The position numbers and the translations under genes are program-made. 48,703 bases of DNA from Tannerellaceae bacterium (lineage in GTDB: Bacteria; Bacteroidota; Bacteroidia; Bacteroidales; Tannerellaceae). The stretch is taken from the NCBI GenBank assembly GCA_031288515.1, contig JAITRG010000011.1, positions 1-48,703 on the forward strand, in the 5' to 3' direction. A model generated the notes under the pieces. The model saw only the letters and a program-made list of their open reading frames with translations. It ran no database searches and was not told where the DNA came from. Of the stretch, positions 24,053 to 32,483 are shown in pieces (the stretch's first letter is position 1; each line of letters starts with the position of its first letter).

Positions 24053-25375
24053 ATGTATACCAACAAACAAATACGGAATGTCAGCTATCCCATATTCCTC
24101 AGCCTGCTGGCGCAAAATATAATTAATGTAACGGATACGGCCTTCCTCGGGAGGGTGGGAGAAGTAGAATTGGGCGCCTCGGCATTAGGCGGTTTATTTT
24201 ATATCTGCTGCTTTACGATTGCTTTTGGCTTCAGCACAGGTTCGCAAATTATGATAGCCCGGAGGAATGGCGAGGAAGAATACAGGCAAGTAGGCCCGGT
24301 GATGATACAGGGCGTATGCTTTCTAATCGTCCTGGCCATACTGTTATTTACCCTGACCCGTTTCTTTTCTACGAATATCATGCGCGTGCTTATCTCGTCG
24401 GATACCATTATGAATGCGGCAGCCGACTTTTTGAATCTCCGCGTATTCGGTTTCTTTTTCTCTTTCGCAAGTGTCATGTTCAGAGCGTTCTTTGTCGGGA
24501 TAACCCGAACCAAGGTACTTACGTTCAACGCCATATTAATGGCTATTACGAATATTATCTTAGACTATCTGTTAATATTCGGGCATGGCGGATTCCCGGA
24601 GATGGGGATCGAAGGGGCGGCTATCGCTTCCGTTGCGGCAGAAGCGGTATCTATCCTCTTTTTCGTTGTATACACACGCTTTACGGTAGACATACGGAAA
24701 TACGGGCTTAACCGGTTCGAAGGTTTCGACTTTAAACTTTTAAAACGAATACTGAGTATCTCTATCTTTACCATGATGCAGTACTTCATATCCATGAGTA
24801 CATTCCTGCTGTTCTTTATCGCCGTAGAACGTATCGGGCAGCGCGAGCTGGCAATCGCAAATATTATCCGCAGTATTTACATTATACTGTTCATCCCCGT
24901 CAACTCGTTGGCTACGGCAACCAATTCGTTTGTCAGCAACGCAATCGGCGCCGGACAGACCGGTCAGGTAATTCCCATTATCCGGAAAATCGCACGCATA
25001 TCGTTCTTCATCATGGCCCTTTGCGCTCTTATTATTTGTTCGATACCCCGCTATGTGATATCTGTTTATACGAACGACCCCACGCTCGTAGCAGGCTCCG
25101 TAGCCTCCGTATATGTTATTGCCGGGGCAATGCTGATATGCGCCGTCGGGAATATTGTGTTCAACGGCGTGTCGGGAACAGGCAATACACGCTCGGCCCT
25201 CTTGATGGAGGTTATTATTTTAATTTTTTATACAATTTATATTATTGTCATCGGCATGTATCTGAAGATGCCGGTACATATCTGCTTTACTTCCGAAATA
25301 ATCTACTATGGAGGACTATTAACTCTCAGCGTCTTCTATCTGAAAAAAGGCAATTGGCAAAACAAACGTATCTAA
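24053..25375 (+). CDS. MATE family efflux transporter
   Basis: The 440-residue protein has 12 predicted membrane segments. Family features include an N-terminal SYPIFLSLLAQNIINVTDTAFLGRVG and a repeat of the same topology in the second half. MATE proteins exchange Na+ or H+ for drugs or metabolites. It is co-transcribed with panC-panD by spacing, although no functional link is obvious. Substrate unknown. Confidence 0.92.
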   Translation: MYTNKQIRNVSYPIFLSLLAQNIINVTDTAFLGRVGEVELGASALGGLFYICCFTIAFGFSTGSQIMIARRNGEEEYRQVGPVMIQGVCFLIVLAILLFTLTRFFSTNIMRVLISSDTIMNAAADFLNLRVFGFFFSFASVMFRAFFVGITRTKVLTFNAILMAITNIILDYLLIFGHGGFPEMGIEGAAIASVAAEAVSILFFVVYTRFTVDIRKYGLNRFEGFDFKLLKRILSISIFTMMQYFISMSTFLLFFIAVERIGQRELAIANIIRSIYIILFIPVNSLATATNSFVSNAIGAGQTGQVIPIIRKIARISFFIMALCALIICSIPRYVISVYTNDPTLVAGSVASVYVIAGAMLICAVGNIVFNGVSGTGNTRSALLMEVIILIFYTIYIIVIGMYLKMPVHICFTSEIIYYGGLLTLSVFYLKKGNWQNKRI

Positions 25376-25400
25376 ATGCAAAAATATTCGAATTTTATAG

Positions 25401-25430
25401 TTGACAATTAAAAAAAAATGCACATATTTG
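25401..25430 (+). promoter_or_regulatory. Promoter of the DUF3276 gene
   Basis: TTG (25401-25403), 19-bp A-rich spacer, CATATTTG (25423-25430), one mismatch to the -7 consensus. The leader to ATG 25478 would be about 40 nt. Confidence 0.6.
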
Positions 25431-25477
25431 GGGAAAAGTTAAGATAATTAAGATAAAGAGCGTGGGGTGTTTAACAA

Positions 25478-25816
25478 ATGTCAACTGTCATGGAAGAATC
25501 AATGAAGAAGACACAAGGTGAAAATGGGGATAAAGAGATTCTGTACTCAAAAGCTATAAAAGCAGGAAAAAGGATTTATTACCTGGATGTGAAAAAGAAT
25601 CAGAAAGAAGACTTATTTCTGGCCATAACGGAAAGTAAGAAAATTCAGCCGAAAGATGGATCTCCTTTATCATTCGAGAAACATAAAATCTTTCTTTACA
25701 AGGAAGATTTTGATAAATTCTTAGAAGGTATACAGGATATTATAGGGTATATCCGCAAACAAAATGAAACTGCTGCCGGAGAGGCGGCAGACGAAAGAAG
25801 GCTGACTTTGTTATAA
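25478..25816 (+). CDS. DUF3276 family (PUR-alpha-like) nucleic-acid-binding protein
   Basis: The 112-residue protein contains the PUR-repeat-like stretch EILYSKAIKAGKRIYYLDVKKNQKEDLFLAITESKK and a matching C-terminal helix (FLYKEDFDKFLEGIQDII), as in Bacteroidota DUF3276 proteins. These are related to single-strand DNA/RNA-binding Pur-alpha and Borrelia BpuR. ATG 25478 is used; ATG 25490 or 25502 is also possible. The last codons form the left arm of the terminator. Confidence 0.85.
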   Translation: MSTVMEESMKKTQGENGDKEILYSKAIKAGKRIYYLDVKKNQKEDLFLAITESKKIQPKDGSPLSFEKHKIFLYKEDFDKFLEGIQDIIGYIRKQNETAAGEAADERRLTLL

Positions 25817-25832
25817 AAGCCAGCCTTCTTTT
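25794..25832. terminator. Bidirectional terminator overlapping the DUF3276 stop
   Basis: AAAGAAGGCTG (25794-25804) pairs with CAGCCTTCTTT (25821-25831), extended by ACTTT/AAAGC. It lies between the convergent DUF3276 and ferredoxin genes and includes the final codons of the former. Confidence 0.85.
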
Positions 25833-25850
25833 AAAGTACGTCGCATGTCA

Positions 25851-26018
25851 TCATGCCGGGTGAATTGCTTCTGTCGGACAGGCGTCTGCGCATGTTCCGC
25901 AATCCGTACAAGACTCCGGATCTATAGCATAGATATCACCTTCCGAAATTGCCCCCACCGGGCATTCGTCAATACAAGTACCACATGCAATACAATCTTC
26001 GCTAATTACGTAAGCCAT
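25851..26018 (-). CDS. Small 2x[4Fe-4S] ferredoxin (not in the ORF track)
   Basis: The 55-residue protein starts MAYVISEDCIACGTCIDECP and ends TEAIHPA. It has two complete CxxCxxCxxxCP motifs (Cys9/12/15/19 and Cys37/40/43/47), the classical clostridial-type dicluster ferredoxin. It carries low-potential electrons in the cytoplasm; partners are not indicated by the context. A promoter box (TATTTTTG on the minus strand) lies about 48 bp upstream. It is missing from the supplied ORF list because of its length. Confidence 0.95.
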   Translation of the reverse strand: MAYVISEDCIACGTCIDECPVGAISEGDIYAIDPESCTDCGTCADACPTEAIHPA

Positions 26019-26065
26019 CTTATTAAACGTTTAAATTCAATTATTAAAAAAACTATTAGTGGGTA

Positions 26066-26073
26066 CAAAAATA
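26066..26073 (-). promoter_or_regulatory. -7 box of the ferredoxin gene
   Basis: The minus strand reads TATTTTTG, a full match to TAnnTTTG. Confidence 0.6.
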
Positions 26074-26172
26074 TAGTTTTCTTTGAAGTAAAAAAACATA
26101 TCTCCCATTATTTATTCATATAACCAATTTCTGCAATAAATTGTTTGAATCCCCGTTATTACACAAAATGAA

Positions 26173-26883
26173 TTGCAATTGAGACGTTTATTAGTATCAT
26201 TATATCTGCTTAGTCTCTTAACAGGCAGCGCTATGGCGCAGATTGAAAAAGTTAAGAATCAGCCATATGCCGATATGAAATTATTTCATCTCGGATTTCA
26301 TGTCGGGCTTCATACGCAGGATTTGATTCTTACGAATACAGGCGCGGTTACTGCCGGCGGCGAAACATGGTTTGCCGAAATCCCTGTTTACTCGCCGGGG
26401 TTTAGCGTGGGAATAATCGGCGATATGTTTATGAATCCTTATTTTAATCTCCGTTTTATACCAAGCATTCATTTTGGAGATAAAAAAATTGTATTCCGCG
26501 AATATAAGTCGGGAGAAGAACATGCGGCCATAGTCCGCTCAAATTACCTGACATTCCCCTTGGAAGTAAAATACAGTTCTTTCCGCTTGAACAATTACCG
26601 CCCGTATCTGACTGCCGGCGTTTACGGCGCATTGGATTTAGGACGTAAAAAAGGGGAATCAATCCTTCTGAAAGGAATGGACTACGGAATCGCGCTGGGC
26701 GTTGGATGCGACATTTACCTGCCTTATTTTAAGCTCTGTCCCGAACTTAAATTCCACTTTGGATTAAGCGACTTACTGGTGACAAACCGGACGGATTTAA
26801 CGCAGCCCGAATTGGGTATTTATACGGATGCGCTATCAAAAGCGACTTCCCGCATGATTATACTGACTTTTAACTTCGAGTAG
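26173..26883 (+). CDS. porT: PorT-like outer-membrane beta-barrel protein
   Basis: The 236-residue protein has a signal peptide (LRRLLVSLYLLSLLTGSAMAQ) and an eight-strand-barrel pattern typical of the PorT family (FHLGFHVGLHTQDL, NPYFNLRFIPSIHFG, LTFPLEVKYSS, ITLFNF-like end). PorT is a type IX secretion component in Porphyromonas, and homologues occur widely in Bacteroidales. No ATG is available in frame after the upstream stop at 26146; TTG 26173 or TTG 26179 must be the start. A nearby ATG at 26168 is out of frame. The 3' end overlaps the convergent cdsA by 14 bp. Confidence 0.8.
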   Translation: MQLRRLLVSLYLLSLLTGSAMAQIEKVKNQPYADMKLFHLGFHVGLHTQDLILTNTGAVTAGGETWFAEIPVYSPGFSVGIIGDMFMNPYFNLRFIPSIHFGDKKIVFREYKSGEEHAAIVRSNYLTFPLEVKYSSFRLNNYRPYLTAGVYGALDLGRKKGESILLKGMDYGIALGVGCDIYLPYFKLCPELKFHFGLSDLLVTNRTDLTQPELGIYTDALSKATSRMIILTFNFE

Positions 26884-27703
26884 AAAGTTCTATATAAATA
26901 TACATCGCCGGTATAGCCATAAGGATACTGTCGAGGCGGTCTAACATGCCTCCATGCCCGGGAATTATAGCGCCGGAGTCTTTAATAGCAAGCGTCCGCT
27001 TTAACAACGACTCAGCCAAATCGCCCCACGTAGCAAAAAGAACGACAATAGCCGATAAGCCCAACCAATTATACCAGCTTAAACCGGGTACATAATACGC
27101 GAACAATTGAGAGGAAAGTAAAACGATAATAAGCCCTCCTAAAAAACCTTCCCAGGACTTTTTAGGAGATATCCGTTCAAAAAGACGGTGTTTGCCAATC
27201 GTAGAACCCACCAGGTAGGCGCCGGTATCATTTAACCAAACAAACACAAATAGCGTTAATCCGAATAAGGGCGTAAACACGACTCCGCCCGAATCGGCCG
27301 GGGTAAACAGGATGAAATTCAACAAAGAAAACGAACCGGCGCAATAAACCTGCCCTAATAAAGTATAAGCCAGATTGTTGACAGGATTAGCCTCTTTGCG
27401 GTATAACCCGGCAATAAACAGATACATTAAAAAAAGGAGGTAAGGGAGAAATATCTCCTTCCCTGACAGTTCATTTACATAAGCAAACGTTGAAAAGAAA
27501 AGATAAACGCCTCCCAACATATTAATCAAACGTTCCGGCAAAGCATTCTTATGCTGATTTAAAAGCCCGGAAAACTCCCATACGGTAAGCGCTACAATCA
27601 AAGAAAAAACGAGTAGAAACAAGTAAGGGTGTATACATAGCCCGCTTACAATAATTGCAACGAATATTGCTCCGGATAAGGTTCTTATGACTAAGTTATT
27701 CAA
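26870..27703 (-). CDS. cdsA: Phosphatidate cytidylyltransferase (CDP-diacylglycerol synthase)
   Basis: The 277-residue integral membrane enzyme has about eight helices. It carries the CdsA signature near the C-terminus (SLLKRTLAIKDSG, then IPGHGGMLDRLDS). It makes CDP-diacylglycerol from CTP and phosphatidic acid, the precursor of membrane phospholipids. The start appears to be TTG 27703, since an in-frame stop lies just upstream and there is no ATG. It follows ftsH by 20 bp in the rsfS-ftsH-cdsA operon. Confidence 0.93.
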   Translation of the reverse strand: MNNLVIRTLSGAIFVAIIVSGLCIHPYLFLLVFSLIVALTVWEFSGLLNQHKNALPERLINMLGGVYLFFSTFAYVNELSGKEIFLPYLLFLMYLFIAGLYRKEANPVNNLAYTLLGQVYCAGSFSLLNFILFTPADSGGVVFTPLFGLTLFVFVWLNDTGAYLVGSTIGKHRLFERISPKKSWEGFLGGLIIVLLSSQLFAYYVPGLSWYNWLGLSAIVVLFATWGDLAESLLKRTLAIKDSGAIIPGHGGMLDRLDSILMAIPAMYIYIELSTRS

Positions 27704-27723
27704 GATTATGCGTTATTTAAGAG

Positions 27724-29709
27724 TTAGTTTGCTTTTTCAATTAGTTGATTCGCTTGTTTTTCTTTTTCTTCTTTCTCTTTTTCCTGCTGTTCTAATATTT
27801 CTTCCGAGCGGGAACCCCATGCACGTTTGCCAAATATCTCTTCCACATCTTCTGCATAGATTACTTCGCGTTCTAATAATACTTTTGCTAACTTATTGTG
27901 TCCTCCGGCGTATTCAGACAAAATCTGTTTGGCACGGGCATACTGTTCATTAACGATACGCTGTACCTCATGGTCTATCAACTTGGCCGTTTCTTCGCTA
28001 TAAGGTTTGGTAAATCCCCAATCCTGGCCGGATGAATCATAATAATTCAGGTTCGGTAATTTATCGCTCATCCCGAAATAAACCACCATCGCATATGCCT
28101 GCTTGGTTACGCGTTCCAAATCATTGGAAGCGCCGGTGGAAATTTTACCTAAGAACAATTCTTCCGCGGCGCGCCCTCCCAGCGTAGCGCACATTTCGTC
28201 CAGCAACTGGTCGCGCGTGGTGATTTGGCGCTCTTCCGGCAAATACCAGGCAGCGCCCAACGCTTTTCCTCTCGGGACAATCGTTACCTTTACCAATGGA
28301 TTGGCATGTTCAAGCAACCAACTCAGCGTGGCATGGCCCGCCTCATGATTGGCAATGCTGTTACGCTCGCTGGCTGTCGTTATCTTTGTCCGTTTTTCCA
28401 AGCCGCCGACAATACGGTCTACAGCGCTCATGAAATCTTCTTTCTGAACAAATTTCTTTTCATTACGGGCAGCTATCAACGCAGCTTCATTACAAACATT
28501 AGCAATATCGGCGCCCGAAAAACCGGGCGTTTGACGGGCAAGGAACTCCGTATCTACGCTATTGTCTATCTTAATCGGGCGTAAATGCACTCCGAATATC
28601 TCTTTCCGTTCATTCAAATCCGGCAATTCCACATGTATCTGGCGGTCGAAACGCCCGGCGCGAAGCAAGGCTTTATCCAGCACATCGGCTCTATTGGTAG
28701 CCGCTAAAATAATGACTCCACTGTTGGAACCAAAGCCGTCCATCTCCGTAAGCAATTGATTCAAGGTATTTTCCCGTTCATCATTGCTGTTCATGTTTGC
28801 GTTCTTGCCACGGGCGCGCCCTACGGCGTCAATTTCGTCAATAAAAACAATACAGGGAGCCTTTTCTTTTGCCTGGCGGAATAAATCGCGCACGCGTGAA
28901 GCCCCTACTCCGACAAACATTTCTACAAAATCGGATCCCGATAAAGAGAAAAAGGGTACATCCGCTTCGCCGGCAACCGCCTTTGCCAATAAGGTCTTGC
29001 CTGTCCCCGGAGGGCCAACCAATAAAGCGCCTTTCGGTATCTTTCCCCCTAATTCCGTATACCTGGCGGGGTCTTTCAAAAAAGAAACGATCTCTTCTAC
29101 TTCCTGCTTCGCTTCGGATAAACCGGCTACATCTTTAAATGTAACTTTCTTATCGCTATCCTTATCAAATAGCTGGGCTTTCGATTTTCCCACGCTAAAT
29201 ACGTTACCGCCTCCACCGGCAGCGCCTCCCGACATCTTACGCATCAGGAATATCATAAGAATAATAAAAAAGGCAAAGGGAGCCAATGAAAGCAGAAAGT
29301 TCCAAACCGTGTCGTCTCCTTCTTCAAAGCTAACCTGCGTAGTAATATGATTTTCAGCTACCGCTTTATCATAAAAGTCCGAGAATTTATCGGCAGAGGG
29401 GATTCTCACAACAACTTTTGGAGAGTCGCCCATTTTGGCGCTGTCTCCTCCAAATACCAAGCCTTTTTTTCCGGCTCTGACGGTAGCCTCCAATGTGTTT
29501 TTTTTATTATAAATCGTCATTTTGTCGAACACATCGTCTTGAACCAACCGTTGAAACTCAGTCCATCCCACTTCTTTTGTCGATGATGAACCGCCTGTTA
29601 AATAAAGGGCAATAAGCATCGCAATAATCAGTCCATACATCCAATAAATATTGAATTTGAACATCTTATTCGTTGATTTTTCGTTTTTAGGGAATTTATT
29701 ATTAGACAT
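27724..29709 (-). CDS. ftsH: ATP-dependent zinc metalloprotease FtsH
   Basis: From ATG 29709 (MSNNKFPKN...) the product is about 661 residues; the ORF-track start 29730 is a TTG inside the spacer after rsfS. Two membrane helices flank a periplasmic domain. The AAA+ module has Walker A GPPGTGKT, Walker [13 protein letters not shown] and the second region of homology ([19 protein letters not shown]). The peptidase site is HEAGH. The C-terminal tail is rich in Glu/Lys. It degrades misfolded and short-lived membrane proteins. It lies 13 bp after rsfS and 20 bp before cdsA. Confidence 0.96.
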   Translation of the reverse strand: MSNNKFPKNEKSTNKMFKFNIYWMYGLIIAMLIALYLTGGSSSTKEVGWTEFQRLVQDDVFDKMTIYNKKNTLEATVRAGKKGLVFGGDSAKMGDSPKVVVRIPSADKFSDFYDKAVAENHITTQVSFEEGDDTVWNFLLSLAPFAFFIILMIFLMRKMSGGAAGGGGNVFSVGKSKAQLFDKDSDKKVTFKDVAGLSEAKQEVEEIVSFLKDPARYTELGGKIPKGALLVGPPGTGKTLLAKAVAGEADVPFFSLSGSDFVEMFVGVGASRVRDLFRQAKEKAPCIVFIDEIDAVGRARGKNANMNSNDERENTLNQLLTEMDGFGSNSGVIILAATNRADVLDKALLRAGRFDRQIHVELPDLNERKEIFGVHLRPIKIDNSVDTEFLARQTPGFSGADIANVCNEAALIAARNEKKFVQKEDFMSAVDRIVGGLEKRTKITTASERNSIANHEAGHATLSWLLEHANPLVKVTIVPRGKALGAAWYLPEERQITTRDQLLDEMCATLGGRAAEELFLGKISTGASNDLERVTKQAYAMVVYFGMSDKLPNLNYYDSSGQDWGFTKPYSEETAKLIDHEVQRIVNEQYARAKQILSEYAGGHNKLAKVLLEREVIYAEDVEEIFGKRAWGSRSEEILEQQEKEKEEKEKQANQLIEKAN

Positions 29710-29722
29710 ATCTATTTCTTTT

Positions 29723-30082
29723 TTAATCAATATCCGGGATTATGTTTACTTTCGAATCAGCCCAGAGATTTTCCAGATTATAAAACTGACGCTGTTCCGG
29801 CAAAAAAATATGCACAAGAACTGTGCCATAATCCATTCCTATCCAATGAGCATGCTGATAACCATCTACAGAAAGAGGTTTCTCCTGCGATTCTTTCCGG
29901 GCAAAATCCCATACGGAGTCGGAAAGAGCAGATACTTGCGTAGGGGTATTTCCTTCTCCTATCACCATATATTCACAAATAGCTCCCGAAATTTTGGTTA
30001 AGTCTACAGTTACAATCTTTTTGCCTTTCTTCTCCTGGAGGCCTTTGATAATTGATTCAACTAATTCTTTTGTTTGATTCAT
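29723..30082 (-). CDS. rsfS: Ribosomal silencing factor RsfS
   Basis: The 119-residue protein has the family signatures TVDLTKISGAICEYMVIGEG and GYQHAHWIGMDYGTVLVHIF. RsfS binds uL14 on the 50S subunit and blocks subunit joining in starvation. It is the first gene of rsfS-ftsH-cdsA, an order common in Bacteroidota. The promoter box is TATATTTG on the minus strand, about 34 bp upstream. Confidence 0.95.
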   Translation of the reverse strand: MNQTKELVESIIKGLQEKKGKKIVTVDLTKISGAICEYMVIGEGNTPTQVSALSDSVWDFARKESQEKPLSVDGYQHAHWIGMDYGTVLVHIFLPEQRQFYNLENLWADSKVNIIPDID

Positions 30083-30115
30083 GCATTAACTATTGAAAAT
30101 CTTTTTTAGAGGGAA

Positions 30116-30123
30116 CAAATATA
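30116..30123 (-). promoter_or_regulatory. -7 box of the rsfS-ftsH-cdsA operon
   Basis: The minus strand reads TATATTTG, a full consensus match. Confidence 0.65.
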
Positions 30124-30182
30124 ATTCTTAAATTTGGTATGCTAATGATATAACCCCAATAAATAAATATTTGTTTCAAAAA

Positions 30183-30213
30183 TTTGCTCCAAACAAAAAA
30201 CCCTCTATCTTTG
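30183..30213 (+). promoter_or_regulatory. Promoter of tRNA-Gln
   Basis: TTTG (30183-30186), 19-bp spacer, TATCTTTG (30206-30213): a complete Bacteroidota promoter 13 bp upstream of the tRNA. Confidence 0.8.
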
Positions 30214-30225
30214 CATCATTAAAAT

Positions 30226-30296
30226 TGTTCTATGGTGTAATGGCAGCACAACAGATTCTGGTCCTGTTTGTCTAGGTTCGAATCCTAGTAGAACAA
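30226..30296 (+). tRNA. tRNA-Gln (anticodon CTG)
   Basis: Acceptor arms TGTTCTA/TAGAACA, D-arm GTGTAATGGCAGCAC, anticodon loop TTCTGGT (anticodon CTG), T-arm CTAGG-TTCGAAT-CCTAG and discriminator A are all present. CCA is not encoded. The last anticodon-stem pair is A/C, as a 5-bp stem with one mismatch. It reads CAG codons. Confidence 0.95.
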
Positions 30297-30579
30297 CATT
30301 CGACATTGATAATCAGTAATTTATTTGTTGAGGTTAAATCAAGTACCTTCCTGTTTTAGTTTCTATTCTTTGTATGAATCAAGCCGTTCCACTTTCACAA
30401 GCAAATGCGAGTTAACATACCGCTCTTCATAGCCGCCCAACTATACGCATACCTGTTAGCGTCGAGCTTGAGCGACAGCGCGTATCGCCATTAGCGCTAT
30501 TTTTGAAAGCCTGCCGAGCGGGTAAGCTGTAAGAGAAAAAAGGCATAAGATACAGGCCATTTGTTTCATACAGTATATA

Positions 30580-31062
30580 TTACATAAACGTATCCTCAGA
30601 GTTACCAGGTTGTTCCGAGACATACTGTTCCGAGACAAGTTGTTCCGAGACATACTGTTCAAGGCGGGATTTTTTGAAGTCGAACCAGCATTGCCGGTAC
30701 CGGCTGTTCTCAACAATGATTTTGAAGTTTTGAAAGGGTTTTTTTCTGGATAGGGCATTCCATAAACGACTCTTTAGGGCGTCTCTAGTGGGGATGCAGT
30801 TTTCGATAAAATCTTCCATAATCTTAAACGATTGCCATGATAGAAGCGGTTCAAAACGGATAACATTTTCCCAACTATCTACTTTATCATAGACTTCCTG
30901 ATAAAATTCTTTATAATCGTCATCATAAAAAGCGTCGTATCCTTCCCCAAATACGCTACCAATCTCCAACGTGTCGGCGTTGAGAAAACAAATCATGCCT
31001 GCATCAATTTCTTCTGCTATTCTTTTTATTAATTCCTTCGGATATTTTGACAAATCCGCCAT
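30580..31062 (-). CDS. UPF0158 family protein
   Basis: From ATG 31062 (MADLSKYPKELIKRIAEE...) the product is 160 residues. The UPF0158 pattern includes IDAGMICFLNADTLEI near the start and WNALSRKKPFQNFKIIVE later. Function is unknown. The C-terminus carries three 5-residue repeats (YVSEQ, LVSEQ, YVSEQ) from a 15-bp DNA repeat. The ORF-track start at 31152 lies within the upstream gene. It starts 5 bp after the pRiA4b ORF-3-like gene, so the two are co-transcribed. Confidence 0.8.
   Translation of the reverse strand: MADLSKYPKELIKRIAEEIDAGMICFLNADTLEIGSVFGEGYDAFYDDDYKEFYQEVYDKVDSWENVIRFEPLLSWQSFKIMEDFIENCIPTRDALKSRLWNALSRKKPFQNFKIIVENSRYRQCWFDFKKSRLEQYVSEQLVSEQYVSEQPGNSEDTFM
30611..30655. repeat. 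15-bp tandem repeat x3 at the end of the UPF0158 gene
   Basis: The plus-strand unit is TGTTCCGAGACATAC (middle unit TGTTCCGAGACAAGT). It is in frame and encodes YVSEQ/LVSEQ. Confidence 0.85.
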
Positions 31063-31067
31063 ACTAC

Positions 31068-31646
31068 TTAAATCTGTTTTAAATACATATTTATCTGTTC
31101 CATATCGAAGTATTTGGGATCCCATACCTCCTCTTTGTCCATGCCAAGCCACTCGCGATACCCGTCTGCCTCTTCGCTTTCCGGCATTGTTTCAAAAACC
31201 TCTTTCATTTCTTCGTATCCGTATATACTACCACAATCTTCCGGCGGGCAAGCGCCTTTACCCGAAAGGCAGACAGCCGTCTTTTGCTTGTCTTTGCTAA
31301 TTGATTCCAACGTTATCGCATGCACCCAATTATCGCCGAAGTCATAAATATAAATAAATTTTCGGAATTTATCCTTGAAAATAGTGGATAGCTTGGTTTT
31401 TGATGCGTCCAGCACTTCGGAAAAAAAATCAAAATCAAAAGGATCGTCTTCTACCGGAACAGAAATACGAATATTTCTATTATGCTCTTTGTCTCCAAAC
31501 TCGAATAAATGATAATTATCCCAACCAAAAGCCGTCTGGATTACATCATGAAAACGGAGAAATGTAAAATCTGCCGGAACAGCAATCCTCCGCCATACAG
31601 GGGGTTTAGCTATACCTTTAATCTGAATTTTGAACTGAAATATCAT
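31068..31646 (-). CDS. Plasmid pRiA4b ORF-3-like family protein
   Basis: The 192-residue protein has the family opening IFQFKIQIKGIAKPPVWRRI, then FLRFHDVIQTAFGWDNYHL, YIYDFGDNWVHAITLE and a Cys-containing GACPPEDCGSIYGYEE. Such proteins occur on plasmids, in mobile elements and in chromosomes. Their function is not established. The promoter box is TATATTTG on the minus strand, about 32 bp upstream. A decayed IS110-like fragment lies just beyond. Confidence 0.88.
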   Translation of the reverse strand: MIFQFKIQIKGIAKPPVWRRIAVPADFTFLRFHDVIQTAFGWDNYHLFEFGDKEHNRNIRISVPVEDDPFDFDFFSEVLDASKTKLSTIFKDKFRKFIYIYDFGDNWVHAITLESISKDKQKTAVCLSGKGACPPEDCGSIYGYEEMKEVFETMPESEEADGYREWLGMDKEEVWDPKYFDMEQINMYLKQI

Positions 31647-31677
31647 AAAATAAGAATCACTGAGTTACTGTTGAATA

Positions 31678-31685
31678 CAAATATA
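31678..31685 (-). promoter_or_regulatory. -7 box of the pRiA4b ORF-3/UPF0158 operon
   Basis: The minus strand reads TATATTTG, a full match to the consensus. Confidence 0.6.
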
Positions 31686-31805
31686 CAGGATAAAAATGGA
31701 GTTACCACACAGATGAATAAAAATGTCAAAACATTTACAGGAGAAACTTACATAAAAATCGTGATTTATAAGCGCGTCGAATAAAAAGAAAGACCGCTAA
31801 CTTTT

Positions 31806-31946
31806 ATGATTGTAGCTAAGAACTACGCGTATATGGACAGAGTTTGTGGTTTTGACGTTCATAAACATAGCGTCTTTATGTGTATTCTTAGAGAAAATGG
31901 AGAAAAAACAGAAGAAGTATCCGGGACATTGGCGTCCGAATTGTAA
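31806..31946 (+). pseudogene. IS110-family transposase N-terminal remnant
   Basis: The 46-residue frame reads ...YMDRVCGFDVHKHSVFMCIL..., then ENGEKTEEVSGTL and a stop. This matches the start of IS110-type DEDD transposases (first catalytic Asp in GxDVHK, followed by a VFACIL-like strand and GEK...FGTL). A full protein is 300-400 residues, so most is lost. The DNA to about 32105 has further stops and could be more of the same element. Confidence 0.65.
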
Positions 31947-31990
31947 TGCTTCGGAAAAGGGCTGTCATTGAATCTGTAACGATGAACTTA

Positions 31991-32031
31991 AAAACATCTG
32001 CCGGATAGAACATATCCGACACAGATGTTTT
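31991..32031. terminator. Strong imperfect hairpin after the IS remnant
   Basis: AAAACATCTG pairs with CAGATGTTTT, and inside it CGGAT pairs with ATCCG around a 7-base loop. A-rich and T-rich ends make it a plausible bidirectional terminator or a leftover structured end of a mobile element. Confidence 0.45.
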
Positions 32032-32119
32032 ACAAACTTTTGATTTCATTGATAAAAAACGACTGATGCTGTTCCAATCTTATATCGAACTCACGCTAAA
32101 ATAAATAAGGACGATGTTT

Positions 32120-32476
32120 TTATTCTGCCGGCGCTTCTTCGGAAGGGATCATCGGTTGTTGCGCCGTACCGAAATTAGGAGCGATCGTATTGGGGTCTAC
32201 TCTTGTAGCTTCGTTAATTTGTTGCCTGATTTCTGACTGATTTGTTTGCGCGCTTCTTGGGATAAATGCCGTAATAACGATACTTAATGCACTCACAGTC
32301 CCGGCTAAGCCCCAAGTGGCTTTTTCTAAGAAGTCGGTTGTTTTACGTACTCCCATAATTTGGTTGGAAGAAGAAAATCCGGAAGCTAAACCGCCTCCTT
32401 TTGAATTTTGTATCAATACGATTAATATCAAAAGTATAGCCGCAATCAGGATTAGTACTGAGATAAATACATACAT
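32120..32476 (-). CDS. secG: Preprotein translocase subunit SecG
   Basis: The 118-residue protein has two membrane helices. Between them is the SecG loop with NSKGGGLASGFSSSNQIMGVRKTTDFLEK. The Glu/Pro-rich tail is usual in Bacteroidota. SecG assists SecYE in protein export. It begins 7 bp after the TPR gene and is the last gene of the run that starts with the sigma-54 activator. Confidence 0.95.
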   Translation of the reverse strand: MYVFISVLILIAAILLILIVLIQNSKGGGLASGFSSSNQIMGVRKTTDFLEKATWGLAGTVSALSIVITAFIPRSAQTNQSEIRQQINEATRVDPNTIAPNFGTAQQPMIPSEEAPAE

Positions 32477-32483
32477 TTTAGTC

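Noticed and set aside
26168-26182. ATG 26168 as the porT start
   Set aside because: It is out of frame with the conserved protein and reaches a stop after four codons.
30456-30758. 100-aa minus-strand ORF
   Set aside because: It runs through the UPF0158 gene in another frame; its SMSRNNL repeats come from the 15-bp DNA repeat.
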